Numbered from the stretch's first letter, positions 49,366 through 60,714 are shown. The stretch: 64,000 bases of DNA from Gemmatimonadota bacterium (GCA_020344015.1 CP070812.1:4001778-4065777), one strand, 5' to 3'. Notes: generated by a model from the sequence alone, not told the origin. Numbers and translations: made by a program.

Positions 49366-49704
49366 ATGGGACCTTGGGACCCAGCGGTAATCGGACCGAT
49401 CGCCGGAGCGGTGATGGTCATTGCCATCACGGCGGGTGTGGCCAGCGTGGCGATCTTTCGCCCGTTAACCACGCGATTGGGAGATCTGCTCGAGCAGATG
49501 CGGCGTGACCGTCAGCAGGCCGGGCGACTGGACCCCAACCGCACGGCCGAGGTGATGGAGACCATGCTGGACCGGCTGGAGCGGCTCGAGGCACGCCAGG
49601 AGTTTACCGAGAGCGTGATCGGGAGCGGCAGCTGGAAGGGGGATGCTGGCATCTCGCTTTCGGCGGGCAAGGAAGGTGAAAGTCGCGGGCGCTCCGGCGG
49701 TTAG
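49366..49704 (+). CDS. One-helix coiled-coil protein, tandem paralogue 1 of 3
   Basis: A 112-residue protein. An N-terminal helix (IAGAVMVIAITAGVASVAIF, about 11-30) leads straight into RPLTTRLGDLLEQ. After a short linker comes a coiled coil MLDRLERLEARQEFTESVI (about 67-85) and a Gly/Ser-rich tail. The topology is probably one membrane anchor with a cytoplasmic coiled coil. It is the first of three neighbouring genes with the same plan. I do not recognise the family. Confidence 0.72.
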   Translation: MGPWDPAVIGPIAGAVMVIAITAGVASVAIFRPLTTRLGDLLEQMRRDRQQAGRLDPNRTAEVMETMLDRLERLEARQEFTESVIGSGSWKGDAGISLSAGKEGESRGRSGG

Positions 49705-49726
49705 TGTTCGAGACCCACGAAGCGTC

Positions 49727-50050
49727 ATGGCCGAAGAGCTGATACCGATCGTCCTGTTCCTCAGCATCGCTGCTGTGGCCATCTTCCGGCCGCTCACCAC
49801 CCGCATCGGCAAGGTGATCGAGCAGTCTCAGGCAAAGAAATCGGTCGGCCAAGATCCACAGATCCAGCGGATAATGCAGCTGATGGAGCGGCTGGTCGAC
49901 CGCATGGACCGTCTCGAAGATCGCGTCGACTTCACCGAGCGCGTGCTCGAGCGCCAGCGGCTGGAGGCCCGGCGGATCCCCGGCTCGGGAGGCGGCGAAA
50001 GCGGGGAGCAGCGGAACGAGGGTCGAGACCGCCGGGAGGATGCTCTCTAG
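49727..50050 (+). CDS. One-helix coiled-coil protein, tandem paralogue 2 of 3
   Basis: Start at ATG 49727 (MAEELIPIVLFLSIAAVAIF), 22 bases after the first paralogue's stop; 107 residues. The helix (about 5-20) is followed by the shared RPLTTRIGKVIEQ, then a heptad-rich coiled coil MERLVDRMDRLEDRVDFTERVLERQ (about 52-77). The tail is polar and highly charged (GRDRREDAL). It keeps the RPLT-R-G and F-T-E-R motifs of the other two. Confidence 0.72.
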   Translation: MAEELIPIVLFLSIAAVAIFRPLTTRIGKVIEQSQAKKSVGQDPQIQRIMQLMERLVDRMDRLEDRVDFTERVLERQRLEARRIPGSGGGESGEQRNEGRDRREDAL

Positions 50051-50077
50051 ACCCGCCCGCTAAGCGGAGGGACGCTT

Positions 50078-50383
50078 ATGCCTCCTCATGATCTAGCGCC
50101 GTTTTTGCTGGGTATGACGTTCATGCTGTGCACCGCAGGCGTTATCATCCTGCGCCCGCTCACCAAGCGCCTCGGAGATCTGATCGAAGCACGGCACCGC
50201 GAGCGGGCGGCGCAGTCGCAGCTGCCCGGCCCCGAGATCGCTCGCCTCACCGAAGTCGTGAACCGCCTGACGGACCGAATCGAGTCGCTCGAGGAACGGC
50301 AGGAGTTCTCGGAACGGCTCCTGGACTCGCTGGAACGGCCCGAAGCCAGGGCCCGCCTACGGGACCCCACGCAGGGCTCGTAG
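50078..50383 (+). CDS. One-helix coiled-coil protein, tandem paralogue 3 of 3
   Basis: A 101-residue protein with a good ribosome-binding site (GGAGGGA) before ATG 50078. The helix (FLLGMTFMLCTAGVIIL, about 9-25) is followed by RPLTKRLGDLIEA. The coiled coil LTDRIESLEERQEFSERLLDSLER (about 66-89) corresponds to that of the other two. It is 28 bases after the second paralogue and ahead of the tricorn gene, separated by about 140 bases containing a small hairpin (CGCC-GCAAAA-GGCG near 50432). Confidence 0.72.
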   Translation: MPPHDLAPFLLGMTFMLCTAGVIILRPLTKRLGDLIEARHRERAAQSQLPGPEIARLTEVVNRLTDRIESLEERQEFSERLLDSLERPEARARLRDPTQGS

Positions 50384-50524
50384 GAGCCTGGAACTTTCCA
50401 CACCGCCTTGCTCTTCATTCTGTGACCGGGTCGCCGCAAAAGGCGGGGACCTAGCGTCAGCCGTCAAACGAAGCGAGACTTGTCTGGTCACATCTCAGAA
50501 CTTGATAGCGATAGGAGAGAGGAC

Positions 50525-53500
50525 ATGTTCAACCCGCTCACAATTCTTGCCATGCTCGCGATTCAGGCCGGCACCGTACCGCTAGCCGCGAGCAACGACG
50601 TGCCACTGCTCATGCGCAATGTCACGGTGAGCGGCTCACACATAGTCTTTTCGCTTGCCGGCGACTTGTGGCGCGTGGAGCAGACTGGTGGGGCAGCCGA
50701 GCGGCTCACCGGCGGACCAGCGGAAGACGATTTCCCGGTCTTTTCACCCGACGGGCAGATCATCGCGTTCTCGCGTCGCAGCGCCGACGACTGGGACGTC
50801 TACGTGATTGGGGCAACGGGCGGCGAGCCGCGCCGGCTGACGTACCACCCCGAGCTGGACATCGCGCGCGGCTGGAGCCCCGATGGACTCAACGTCGTTT
50901 TCATGTCTCATCGCGATGAGGAAGCGGTGTTCCGGCTGTACAGCATGGCCGTGGACGGGGTCTTCCCCGAGCCGCTCCCTCTGCCCCGGGCATGGTCGGG
51001 TTCGTACGCACCGGATGGGGAGCGGATCGCCTACGTCCCCATAGCCCTACCGCTCGATCTGATGACAGTCGATTGGCGCCACTATCGCGGCGGCATGGCC
51101 TCGCGAATCTGGATCGCCGAGCTCGAGGATGGCGGCCTGCAGGAGCTGCCGCGTCAGGACTCCAACGACAGTCACCCGATGTGGGTCGATTCGACGGTCT
51201 ATTTCCTGTCCGACCGGTCGGGGACCTCAAACCTTTATGGTTACAATCCAGAGACGCAGCTCGTCGAGCAACTCACCGAGTACGAGACGTACGGGATCGA
51301 ATCAGCCTCGGCTGCCGGCGGCGTGATCGCGTTCGTTCAGGACGGGCGGCTCAGCATCTTCAACCGCAGCACTGGCGACGTCCAACCGATCAGCGTTCAG
51401 GTCGACCCCGACCAGTCGGAACTGGTGCCGCGCACCGTGAACGGAGCGCGTTGGATCCAGTCGGCTTCGCTTACTGGTTCCGGCGACTTGCTGGCTTTCA
51501 GCCTGCGCGGTGAGGTCGTGACGTTCGATCCGAACGCAGGTACCTCGGTCAACCTGACCCAGACGCCGGGCGCGGCGGAGCGTTTCGCCGTGATCTCTCC
51601 CGACGGGCAGTGGACCGCCTATATCACCGACGAGCCGGGTAAATATGAGCTACACGTGCGTCCCGTCAGCGGCGACGGCCCAGTGCGGTCGTATGCCATA
51701 GAGACACGGCCCAGCTTCTACCGCGAGCTCACATGGTCGCCCGACTCCAAGCACCTCGCCTTCACCGACAAGCGTCTGGCGCTCTGGGTGCTCGACGTCG
51801 AGACGGGGGGCACGCGTCGCGTTACAACCTCCAGCTACTCACATCAGGATCGTTACTATCCGGCCTGGTCACCCGACGGTGCCTTCCTCGCATACTCGAG
51901 GCACGAGTCGAATCGCCTACGCGCCGTCTATCTATATGACGTGGAGAGCGGTCGGCAGGGCCAGGTCTCCGGCGGCCGCGTTCACGCCGAGCACCCGGTG
52001 TTCGACAAGAGCGGCAGATACCTCTTCTTCGTCGCCAGCAACACCGCCGCCCTCGGCGACTTCGGCTGGAGCGTTCTGTCAGGCGAACTGTTCCGGCCGC
52101 TGGTCGCCCGCCGACTGCAGATCGTATTGCTGCGTGGCGACGGCCAGATCCCCTTCTTCGCGGTGACCGGTGAGCGCAACCCCGCGGCGTCAGCCGCTGG
52201 ACAGAGGCCTCCGCCTCCCGCGAGGCCCGAGGAGCAGCCGCGACAGCGGGGCCGGCCGGTCCAACCCACGCTGATCAACCCGCAGGGCATCCAGAGACGG
52301 GTCGTGCCGCTGCCGGCGCCGGTCAAGGACTACGCGGCGCTCGCCGCAGGTACGCGAGGCGAACTGTACGCGCTCGTCCGCGAATGGCCGGAGTCGCAGG
52401 AGCCCGGGGCCCGGGCACCGCTGACGCTCTATCGCTACGAACTATCGAACCCGCGAGAGCTGACCAAGCTGGTAGAGAACGTCCGCGAGTTCAGCGTGAG
52501 TGAGGACGGCACCACCATCCTGTATCGCGACGAAGACGGCTGGGCTCTGGTTCCCGGCAACGAGCCAGTAGAATCCGACACCGGGCGCCTCGACCTCGCG
52601 TCCGTCGAGGTCGACGTCTTCCCAGCCGCGGAATGGCAGCAGATCTACCGCGAGTCGTGGCAACTGATGGAGGACTACTTCTACGACCCGGACCACCACG
52701 GTCAGAATCTCCTCGAGCTTCAGCGGCACTACGCGGCCTACCTCCCGTCCATCACCCGGCGCAGCGACCTCAACAGGTTGCTGGGGAAGGCGCTCGGACA
52801 CGTCTCGGTCAGCCATCTCACTGTACGCGGTGGCGACATTCCGCCGGCCGCCGGCGACCGCAGCCGCATCGGCTTGATCGGTGCCGACTACACGATCGAG
52901 GAAGGCCGCTACAAGATGGCCCGCATCTTCCCCTCGGGTCACTACAACTGGGGCAACCCCCTTTTCCGATCGCCGCTGGACGAGCCCGGCTTCTACGTCC
53001 AGGACGGCGAGTATTTGATCGCCATTGACGGCGAACAGATCACCGCCGACAGGAACCTTTACTCGTACTTCGAGGGCACGGCGCTCAGACCGGTCGAGCT
53101 CACCGTCGGCAGGAGCATCGACGGCAGCGACGCACGCAGCTTCACGGTGGTGCCTATCCCCGGCGAAAACACGTTGCGCAGGGTGAACTGGGCGGAGCGC
53201 AACCGCCGGGTGGTGGAGGAGGAATCTCAGGGCGCGCTGGGATACGTCTGGGTACCCGGCTACAGCGCCGCGGCCATCGAACTGGTGTTGCAGCAACTGC
53301 TCGAGAGCTCTGATAAGCTAGGACTGGTCATCGACCAGCGGTTTGGGGGCGGCGGCGTTACGGCAGACTACTTGATCGAGCTGCTCAGGCGCACGGCGTT
53401 CTACTACTACACTTTCCGACACGGCGACGATCTGGGCGTGCCCGTCAATCCGATGCCCCCGGCAAAGGTCCTGCTGACAAACGACGTCAATGCTTCGGCT

Positions 53501-53836
53501 GCCGAAACGTTTGCTCTGATGTTCAAGCTGGGAAACGTTGGCCGGATCATCGGCACGCGTACGATGGGCGCCGGCATCGGGCCCTACGCGTATATACCGC
53601 CGCTCATCGACGGTGGTTACATCAGCATACCGAATCGGGCCGCCTACGATCCCGCCGGCTCGTGGGCAATAGAGAACATGGGCGTCGAACCGCAGATCGA
53701 GATCGAATGGTACCCGGTGGACTGGCTCGAGGGACGCGACCCGCAACTGCAGGCGGCGATCAATGCGGCGCTCCAGGAGGTCGTGAATAACCCACCCTAC
53801 GAGGTCGTGAAGCCCGAATACCCGGTTCATCGATAG
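50525..53836 (+). CDS. Tricorn-family exopeptidase homologue, exported
   Basis: Start at ATG 50525 with AGGAGAG just upstream; 1103 residues. A signal-like N-terminus (MFNPLTILAMLAIQAGTVPLA) indicates export, whereas archaeal tricorn is cytoplasmic. Two beta-propeller parts carry PD40/WD-like motifs such as FPVFSPDGQIIAFSRR, GWSPDG, LTWSPDSKHLAFTD and YPAWSPDGAFLAYSR. A C-terminal PDZ plus S41-type catalytic core has LGHVSVSHLTVRGG (His) and Ser991 in NASAAETF. A Pro/Arg-rich linker is seen around residues 560-590. It degrades oligopeptides produced by other proteases; that is family knowledge. Confidence 0.9.
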   Translation: MFNPLTILAMLAIQAGTVPLAASNDVPLLMRNVTVSGSHIVFSLAGDLWRVEQTGGAAERLTGGPAEDDFPVFSPDGQIIAFSRRSADDWDVYVIGATGGEPRRLTYHPELDIARGWSPDGLNVVFMSHRDEEAVFRLYSMAVDGVFPEPLPLPRAWSGSYAPDGERIAYVPIALPLDLMTVDWRHYRGGMASRIWIAELEDGGLQELPRQDSNDSHPMWVDSTVYFLSDRSGTSNLYGYNPETQLVEQLTEYETYGIESASAAGGVIAFVQDGRLSIFNRSTGDVQPISVQVDPDQSELVPRTVNGARWIQSASLTGSGDLLAFSLRGEVVTFDPNAGTSVNLTQTPGAAERFAVISPDGQWTAYITDEPGKYELHVRPVSGDGPVRSYAIETRPSFYRELTWSPDSKHLAFTDKRLALWVLDVETGGTRRVTTSSYSHQDRYYPAWSPDGAFLAYSRHESNRLRAVYLYDVESGRQGQVSGGRVHAEHPVFDKSGRYLFFVASNTAALGDFGWSVLSGELFRPLVARRLQIVLLRGDGQIPFFAVTGERNPAASAAGQRPPPPARPEEQPRQRGRPVQPTLINPQGIQRRVVPLPAPVKDYAALAAGTRGELYALVREWPESQEPGARAPLTLYRYELSNPRELTKLVENVREFSVSEDGTTILYRDEDGWALVPGNEPVESDTGRLDLASVEVDVFPAAEWQQIYRESWQLMEDYFYDPDHHGQNLLELQRHYAAYLPSITRRSDLNRLLGKALGHVSVSHLTVRGGDIPPAAGDRSRIGLIGADYTIEEGRYKMARIFPSGHYNWGNPLFRSPLDEPGFYVQDGEYLIAIDGEQITADRNLYSYFEGTALRPVELTVGRSIDGSDARSFTVVPIPGENTLRRVNWAERNRRVVEEESQGALGYVWVPGYSAAAIELVLQQLLESSDKLGLVIDQRFGGGGVTADYLIELLRRTAFYYYTFRHGDDLGVPVNPMPPAKVLLTNDVNASAAETFALMFKLGNVGRIIGTRTMGAGIGPYAYIPPLIDGGYISIPNRAAYDPAGSWAIENMGVEPQIEIEWYPVDWLEGRDPQLQAAINAALQEVVNNPPYEVVKPEYPVHR

Positions 53837-53872
53837 CGCCGCAGAGGAACGAAACAGAAGGAGATCAGCGCG

Positions 53873-55159
53873 ATGCCCCAACAGCAGCGTACCTACCTGC
53901 TTGCGCCGGCAGCACTTGCTTTGATTGCGATAAGCGGACCGACCCTTGTACCTCAGGGGACCGAAGCCTGCGACTCAGCGATCAGCATACCCGACGGATT
54001 CTGTGCCCAAGTGTTCGCCGACTCCTTGGGTCGCGCCCGTCATATCGTCGTTGCAGAGAACGGTGACGTATTCGTGGCACTGCGTGGACGCCGCGGCGGC
54101 GGAACGGTCGGCGTGGTCGCGCTGCGCGACACCGACGGCGATGGAAAGGCGGATGTCCGGCAGCAGTTCGGTGACGTCGGCGGTACCGGAATCGCGCTGG
54201 CCGCCGGTTACCTTTACTTCGGCGCCAATGACCGAGTGGTGCGCTATCCCCTCCCGGCGGGCGGTCTCGAGCCGTCGGGCGCACCGCAGACGATCGTCTC
54301 CGGACTGCCAGCCGACCGCAGCCACCGGGACAAGTCGATCGCCGTCACGGCAGCCGGCGAACTGTTCGTCAACATCGGCTCGCCGTCGAACTCGTGCCAG
54401 GAGGAGGATCGCTCACCCAGTTCCCCCGGCATAGACCCCTGTCCCGACCTTGAGCGCCGCGCCGGCATCTGGAGGTTCGACGCCGACCGACAAGGTCAGA
54501 ATCAGGATGACGGTGAGCGCTTCGCCACCGGACTGAGGAACGTTGTGGCGCTGGCCGCCCACCCGGAGACGGACGATGTCTACGGAGCACAGCACGGGCG
54601 TGACCAGCTGAGCCAGAGCTGGCCCGATCTTTTCACAGTCGAGGACAACGCCGAGAAGCCTTCAGAAGAGCTGGTGAAGATCGAGCAGGGCGACGATTTC
54701 GGATGGCCGTATTGCTACCACGACCCCGTGGCTAACCGCTTGGTCCTGGCACCCGAGTACGGCGGAGATGGTAACGCCGCGGGGCGGTGCAGCTCAAAGA
54801 AGGAGCCGCTCGTCGCGTTCCCAGCGCACTGGGGACCCAACGCCCTGCTGTTCTACACGGGTGACCAGTTCCCCGAGCGCTACCGCGGCGGTGCGTTCAT
54901 CGCCTTCCACGGGTCCTGGAACCGTGCGCCACTGCCACAGGGCGGGTACAACGTGGTCTTTGTGCCCTTCGTAGCCGAAGAGCCGGCCGGCGACTGGGAG
55001 GTGTTCGCCGACGGGTTCGCCGGGGACGAGGTGAGCCCGCGCGGCGCTGCCCACCGGCCTGCCGGGTTGGCTCAAGGACCGGACGGGTCGCTGTATGTTT
55101 CGGACGATCGTGGAGGCCGGATCTGGAGAATAGTGTACCTGGGGGGCGGTTCTCGCTGA
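53873..55159 (+). CDS. PQQ-type sugar/sorbosone dehydrogenase family protein, exported
   Basis: A 428-residue protein with signal peptide (LLAPAALALIAISGPTLVPQG). The six-bladed propeller has SIPDGFCAQVFADSLGRARHIVVAENGDVFVAL, AVTAAGELFVNIGSPSN, the conserved ATGLRNVVALA and AQHGRDQL, GWPYCYHD, and FHGSWNRAPLPQGGYNVVFVPF. These match soluble PQQ-dependent aldose/sorbosone dehydrogenases and HHIP-like propellers. Four or more Cys suggest disulfides. It follows the tricorn gene by 37 bases; the electron acceptor and substrate are unknown. Confidence 0.85.
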   Translation: MPQQQRTYLLAPAALALIAISGPTLVPQGTEACDSAISIPDGFCAQVFADSLGRARHIVVAENGDVFVALRGRRGGGTVGVVALRDTDGDGKADVRQQFGDVGGTGIALAAGYLYFGANDRVVRYPLPAGGLEPSGAPQTIVSGLPADRSHRDKSIAVTAAGELFVNIGSPSNSCQEEDRSPSSPGIDPCPDLERRAGIWRFDADRQGQNQDDGERFATGLRNVVALAAHPETDDVYGAQHGRDQLSQSWPDLFTVEDNAEKPSEELVKIEQGDDFGWPYCYHDPVANRLVLAPEYGGDGNAAGRCSSKKEPLVAFPAHWGPNALLFYTGDQFPERYRGGAFIAFHGSWNRAPLPQGGYNVVFVPFVAEEPAGDWEVFADGFAGDEVSPRGAAHRPAGLAQGPDGSLYVSDDRGGRIWRIVYLGGGSR

Positions 55160-55381
55160 CCACCACCGACCACCGCACATCCCAATTCGAACGCCGACGT
55201 CGCACCAGAACACCGACCGTGTGACGACAACGTTCCACGTCGAGCACGGACCCGACGTTGGACCTTCGGCTTCGTGCCTCAGCCTCACTGCCAGGTTGCG
55301 CGTCCCGGAGGGATGCCCTATCTCAATGCCGTTAGCACAGAAGCTGATTCTATATAACCGGCGACTAGCAAGGAGGGACGA

Positions 55382-56920
55382 ATGCGACCGCTGTTTCGCG
55401 CTGCAACCATCATCGGCGCAGGCCTATTCTCGCTTGCAACTTACGCACCGGCCCAAGTCGCTCAGGAAGCCGTCGACCTCGACGTTGTTCGTCGCATCCG
55501 AGAAGAGGGGCTGGAGCGGTCGCAGATCCCCGAGCTAGCAGGCTACCTGACCGACGTCATAGGCCCTCGACTGACCGGCTCGCCGGGGATGCGCCGGGCC
55601 AATGACTGGACGGCGGAAACGCTGGAGGGGTTCGGGCTCCAGAACGTCGTCGTCGAGCCGTGGGGAGAGTTCGGGCGCGGCTGGGACAACATGTACTACA
55701 GCGGCCGCATCACCGAGCCGTATGTCCAGATCCTTCAGGCCCTGCCGGCCGCCTGGACCGGCAGCACGGATGGGATGGTGAAAGGGCCGGCGAGGATCGT
55801 CGAAGCGGGGAGCACGGCAGACCTGGAGCGTTACCGAGCCAAGCTGCGCGGGGCCTTCGTCCTCACCCGCGAGCCTCAGCCGATCGAGCCCGAATGGCAG
55901 CCGCGGCCGCTGCGTAGCTCGCTGGAAGATCTGCTGGCGCCGGCTGAAGTCCGCGAGCGCCCACAGGTCGATCCGGCGCAGCGAGAGCAGATGATGCAGA
56001 GATGGCGACGCCAGCGCGCCATGCGCGACACCATCGCGTCGTTCATGCAGGATGAGGGCATCGCCGGCACACTGTCGCCCTCGTCCCGCACGTACGGAAT
56101 CCTTCGTGTCTGGGGTGGCTCAGGCCGCGACCCTGACAACGACATCCCGGCCGCCGAGCTGGTGGTCGCGCACGAGCAGTACGGTCAGATCTATCGAAAC
56201 CTGGAACGCGGCATCCCGGTGCAGCTCGAGATCGAGGTGGTAAACGAGTTTTACGAGGACGACCTGCAAGCGTACAACACGCTGGGCGACATACCCGGCA
56301 GCGACCTGGCGGATGAGTACGTGATGCTCGGCGGCCATCTCGATTCGTGGTACCCCGGCACCGGCGCGACCGACAATGTTGCCGGCTGTGTGGTAATGAT
56401 GGAGGCGGTGCGGATTCTCAAGGCGCTCGACCTCGAACCGCGGCGGACGATTCGCATCGCGCTGTGGAGCGGCGAGGAGCAGGGGCTACTCGGCTCGCGC
56501 TACTGGGTGCAGAACCACGAGGAGCTGTGGCCGAAGATCTCCGCCTACGTAAACGTCGATAACGGCACGGGTCGCATCCGTGGAGTTTGGGACCAGATGA
56601 ACGAAGGAGCGATCCCGGTATTCGAGCAGATCCTCTGGCCGTTCAGGGATCTGGGCGTGGTGGCCGTGAAGCATGGAAACACCGGCGGGACCGATCACCT
56701 CTCGTTCGACCGCGTCGGCATCCCCGGCTTCAACTTCATCCAGGACCCGATCGAATACTCCACGCGGACGCATCACACGTTTGCCGACCGTTACGAGCGC
56801 TTGGTGATCGACGATCTCAAGCAGGCGGCGGTGGTAGTGGCAGCAACTGTCTATCACCTCGCGATGCGCGACGAGATGGTGCCGCGCAAACCGAGCGAAC
56901 AGGATACGGCTACGAACTGA
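55382..56920 (+). CDS. M28-family zinc aminopeptidase, exported
   Basis: A 512-residue protein with a signal peptide (FRAATIIGAGLFSLATYAPAQ) and an AAGGAGGG-like site before ATG 55382. The peptidase domain has the zinc ligands of M28: GGHLDSW (His319), GATDNVAG (bridging Asp), SGEEQGLLGS (catalytic and metal Glu), YVNVDNGTGR (Asp) and STRTHHTFADRYER (His). A PA-like inserted domain occupies about 115-270 with GPARIVEAGSTADLERYRAKLRGAFVL. It releases N-terminal residues from peptides outside the cytoplasm. It lies in a row of secreted hydrolases. Confidence 0.93.
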   Translation: MRPLFRAATIIGAGLFSLATYAPAQVAQEAVDLDVVRRIREEGLERSQIPELAGYLTDVIGPRLTGSPGMRRANDWTAETLEGFGLQNVVVEPWGEFGRGWDNMYYSGRITEPYVQILQALPAAWTGSTDGMVKGPARIVEAGSTADLERYRAKLRGAFVLTREPQPIEPEWQPRPLRSSLEDLLAPAEVRERPQVDPAQREQMMQRWRRQRAMRDTIASFMQDEGIAGTLSPSSRTYGILRVWGGSGRDPDNDIPAAELVVAHEQYGQIYRNLERGIPVQLEIEVVNEFYEDDLQAYNTLGDIPGSDLADEYVMLGGHLDSWYPGTGATDNVAGCVVMMEAVRILKALDLEPRRTIRIALWSGEEQGLLGSRYWVQNHEELWPKISAYVNVDNGTGRIRGVWDQMNEGAIPVFEQILWPFRDLGVVAVKHGNTGGTDHLSFDRVGIPGFNFIQDPIEYSTRTHHTFADRYERLVIDDLKQAAVVVAATVYHLAMRDEMVPRKPSEQDTATN

Positions 56921-56949
56921 CGAGTCGATCGTTAGCAGGAGGGACCGCC

Positions 56950-58257
56950 GTGTATACCCGTCGCAAGTTTCTGGGCGCCATCGGGCTGCCGGCCGTCGCC
57001 GCGGCCGCGGGCGTACCGCTGACGCCGCTCCGCTTCTCTCGTGCAGCGGAGATTGCCGAAGAACTGCGTAAACACCCCGGCTCACCGTCCGAGGTGGCAC
57101 GGGATGAAGACTTCTGGTTCGAGGTGGCGCAGGCCTTCACTGTCGACCGCAGCCTGATCAACCTCAACAACGGCGGTGTGAGCCCGTCGCCCGCCTGGGT
57201 CCAGGAAGCGATGAAGCAACACCTGGACTACTCGAACAAGGCGCCGGTCTACACGATGTGGCGCATACTCGAGCCGCAGCGTGAAGCGGTGCGAGAGCGG
57301 CTCGGGCGCGAGTGGGGCGTCGATCCAGAGGAAGTCGCGCTGACGCGCAACGCTTCCGAGAGCCTGCAGATCTGCCAGTTCGGCTACGATCTGCAGCGCG
57401 GTGACGAGGTGCTCACCACGACACAGGATTACCCGCGGATGCTCACGACGTTCAAGCAGCGGGAGCGGCGCGAAGGGATCGTGCTCAAGCAGTTCTCGAT
57501 CCCCGTCCCGTCCGATGATCCGGCGGATATCGTGCGGCGCTTCGAGGAGAACATCACGCCGCGCACGCGACTCATATTGATGTGCCACATGATAAACCTG
57601 ACCGGCCAGATCTTACCGGTGCGGGACGTGGTGGCGATGGCCCGACGGCACGGGATACCGGTGATCGTGGACGGCGCGCATTCACTCGCCCACCACGATT
57701 TCAAGATCTCCGACCTCGAGTGCGACAATTATTCGGTGAGCCTGCATAAGTGGCTCTTCGCACCTCACGGCACGGGGCTGCTCTACGTGCGGCGCGACAA
57801 GATTAGGGAGATCTGGCCACTGATGGCGGCGCCCGAGCCGAAGGATGATGATATCCGCAAGTTCGAGGAGATCGGCACGCACCCGGCGGCGAACTACCTG
57901 GCCATTGCCGAGGCCCTCACCTTCCACCAGGGCATCGGCGGACCGCGCAAGGAAGCCCGCATGATCTACCTGCGGGATTACTGGGCGAAGCGCCTGCTGG
58001 AGCACGATCGGGTGCACCTGCACACGAGCCTCGAGCCGGGCATGGCCTGCGGCCTGGCGAACGTCGAGATCGACGAGGTCGATCCCGGAGCGCTCACCGA
58101 TTGGCTGTGGCAGGAGCAAAGGATCATCGTCACACCCATCAGGCACGCTGAGTTCCAGGGGATCCGCGTCACGCCCAGCGTCTACACGACGCTCGAGGAG
58201 CTCGACCGTTTCATCGACGCCATGGAGCACGTAGCCAATCACGGGCTCCCGGCCTAG
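56950..58257 (+). CDS. Class V aminotransferase (isopenicillin-N-epimerase-like) with Tat signal
   Basis: Start at GTG 56950, preceded by AGGAGGG; 435 residues. The N-terminus TRRKFLGAIGLPAVAAAAG is a twin-arginine signal followed by a hydrophobic core. The PLP fold begins near LINLNNGGVSPSP. It includes NASESLQICQFG, HMINLTGQILPV, VDGAHSLAHHDFKI (PLP-stacking Asp) and SVSLHKWLFAPHGTG, whose Lys would hold PLP. Members include isopenicillin N epimerase and cysteine desulfurase-like enzymes; the reaction cannot be named. Export of a folded PLP enzyme is consistent with the Tat motif. It follows the M28 gene by 29 bases. Confidence 0.88.
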   Translation: MYTRRKFLGAIGLPAVAAAAGVPLTPLRFSRAAEIAEELRKHPGSPSEVARDEDFWFEVAQAFTVDRSLINLNNGGVSPSPAWVQEAMKQHLDYSNKAPVYTMWRILEPQREAVRERLGREWGVDPEEVALTRNASESLQICQFGYDLQRGDEVLTTTQDYPRMLTTFKQRERREGIVLKQFSIPVPSDDPADIVRRFEENITPRTRLILMCHMINLTGQILPVRDVVAMARRHGIPVIVDGAHSLAHHDFKISDLECDNYSVSLHKWLFAPHGTGLLYVRRDKIREIWPLMAAPEPKDDDIRKFEEIGTHPAANYLAIAEALTFHQGIGGPRKEARMIYLRDYWAKRLLEHDRVHLHTSLEPGMACGLANVEIDEVDPGALTDWLWQEQRIIVTPIRHAEFQGIRVTPSVYTTLEELDRFIDAMEHVANHGLPA

Positions 58258-58279
58258 CATACTTTTGGGAGAGCATAGA

Positions 58280-58876
58280 ATGCACAGATTACCACTCTTG
58301 CTCGTGGCCGCGTTCGCAGCCGCAGTACTCTTGCCATCGCCCGCTGCAGCTCAGCCCGCGCCGCAGGGCTTCGCGGTGGGAGTGCTCGGTGGCGTGGAGA
58401 CTTGGAGCCTCGAGATCGACGAACGGGAGTACGGGCCCGCAGTCGAGGGCTTCGGCAGGTACACCCTCGAGTCGGGTCTGCAGTTCGCGGTCGGCTTCAC
58501 CTACAGCTCGATGAACGTCGACGCCGTCTCGGACAACCGCGAGGTGTGGGACATCTGGGGCGACGTGCGTGTGGTCATGACCAATTGGAATGCGGCCAGC
58601 GGATACATCGGCGCGCGGGGCGGGTATGTGAACCAATCGCTCAGCACCACGATCAACGCTCAGCCGCTGGACATCAGCGCCAGCGGCTGGATGGGGGCGG
58701 CAGAGATCGGCCTCCTGGTAGAGCTCTCACGGACGCTCGCCTTGGATGCCCTGGGACTGTTTGGCTTCTCGGGCACCGGCGACCTCGAGGCCGACGGCGT
58801 GTCGGTGGACCGGCCGGTCAACACCGCCTGGATAGGCGGCCTGAAGCTGGGCTTGGTCTTCTCGTTCCCCAGGTAG
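58280..58876 (+). CDS. Small outer-membrane beta-barrel protein
   Basis: Start at ATG 58280 after GGGAGAG; 198 residues. The signal peptide ([20 protein letters not shown]) is followed by about eight amphipathic strands with many Gly and Tyr, ending in [12 protein letters not shown]. The size and pattern suggest an eight-stranded barrel of the OmpA/OmpW or porin-family type. It lies between the PLP enzyme and glnS. Function is not known. Confidence 0.78.
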   Translation: MHRLPLLLVAAFAAAVLLPSPAAAQPAPQGFAVGVLGGVETWSLEIDEREYGPAVEGFGRYTLESGLQFAVGFTYSSMNVDAVSDNREVWDIWGDVRVVMTNWNAASGYIGARGGYVNQSLSTTINAQPLDISASGWMGAAEIGLLVELSRTLALDALGLFGFSGTGDLEADGVSVDRPVNTAWIGGLKLGLVFSFPR

Positions 58877-58892
58877 CGCTTGCGGGGAGGCA

Positions 58893-60623
<1,731 letters not shown>

Positions 60624-60636
60624 CAAGCCGTAGGCT

Positions 60637-60714
60637 GTCAGTGGCCGGTGATTCAAGGTTCGTGGGCTCTCACTTCGCCGTTACCGGCTACTGACTACCG
60701 GCCACCGACTACTG
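60637..60714. repeat. Inverted repeat of degenerate GGTNGCCGGT words, copy 2
   Basis: The stretch GTCAGTGGCCGGTGA (60637-60651) pairs with TACCGGCCACCGAC (60696-60709). TTACCGGCTACTGACTACCGG precedes the second arm. It resembles the element at 47481-47593, and both reach into the end of a minus-strand gene; here it includes the AI-2E stop codon. It lies between convergent genes and could end transcription from either side. Confidence 0.6.

Noticed and set aside
49643..49726. N-terminal extension of the second one-helix protein.
   Set aside because: It overlaps the first paralogue, and the shared plan begins at MAEELIPIV (ATG 49727).
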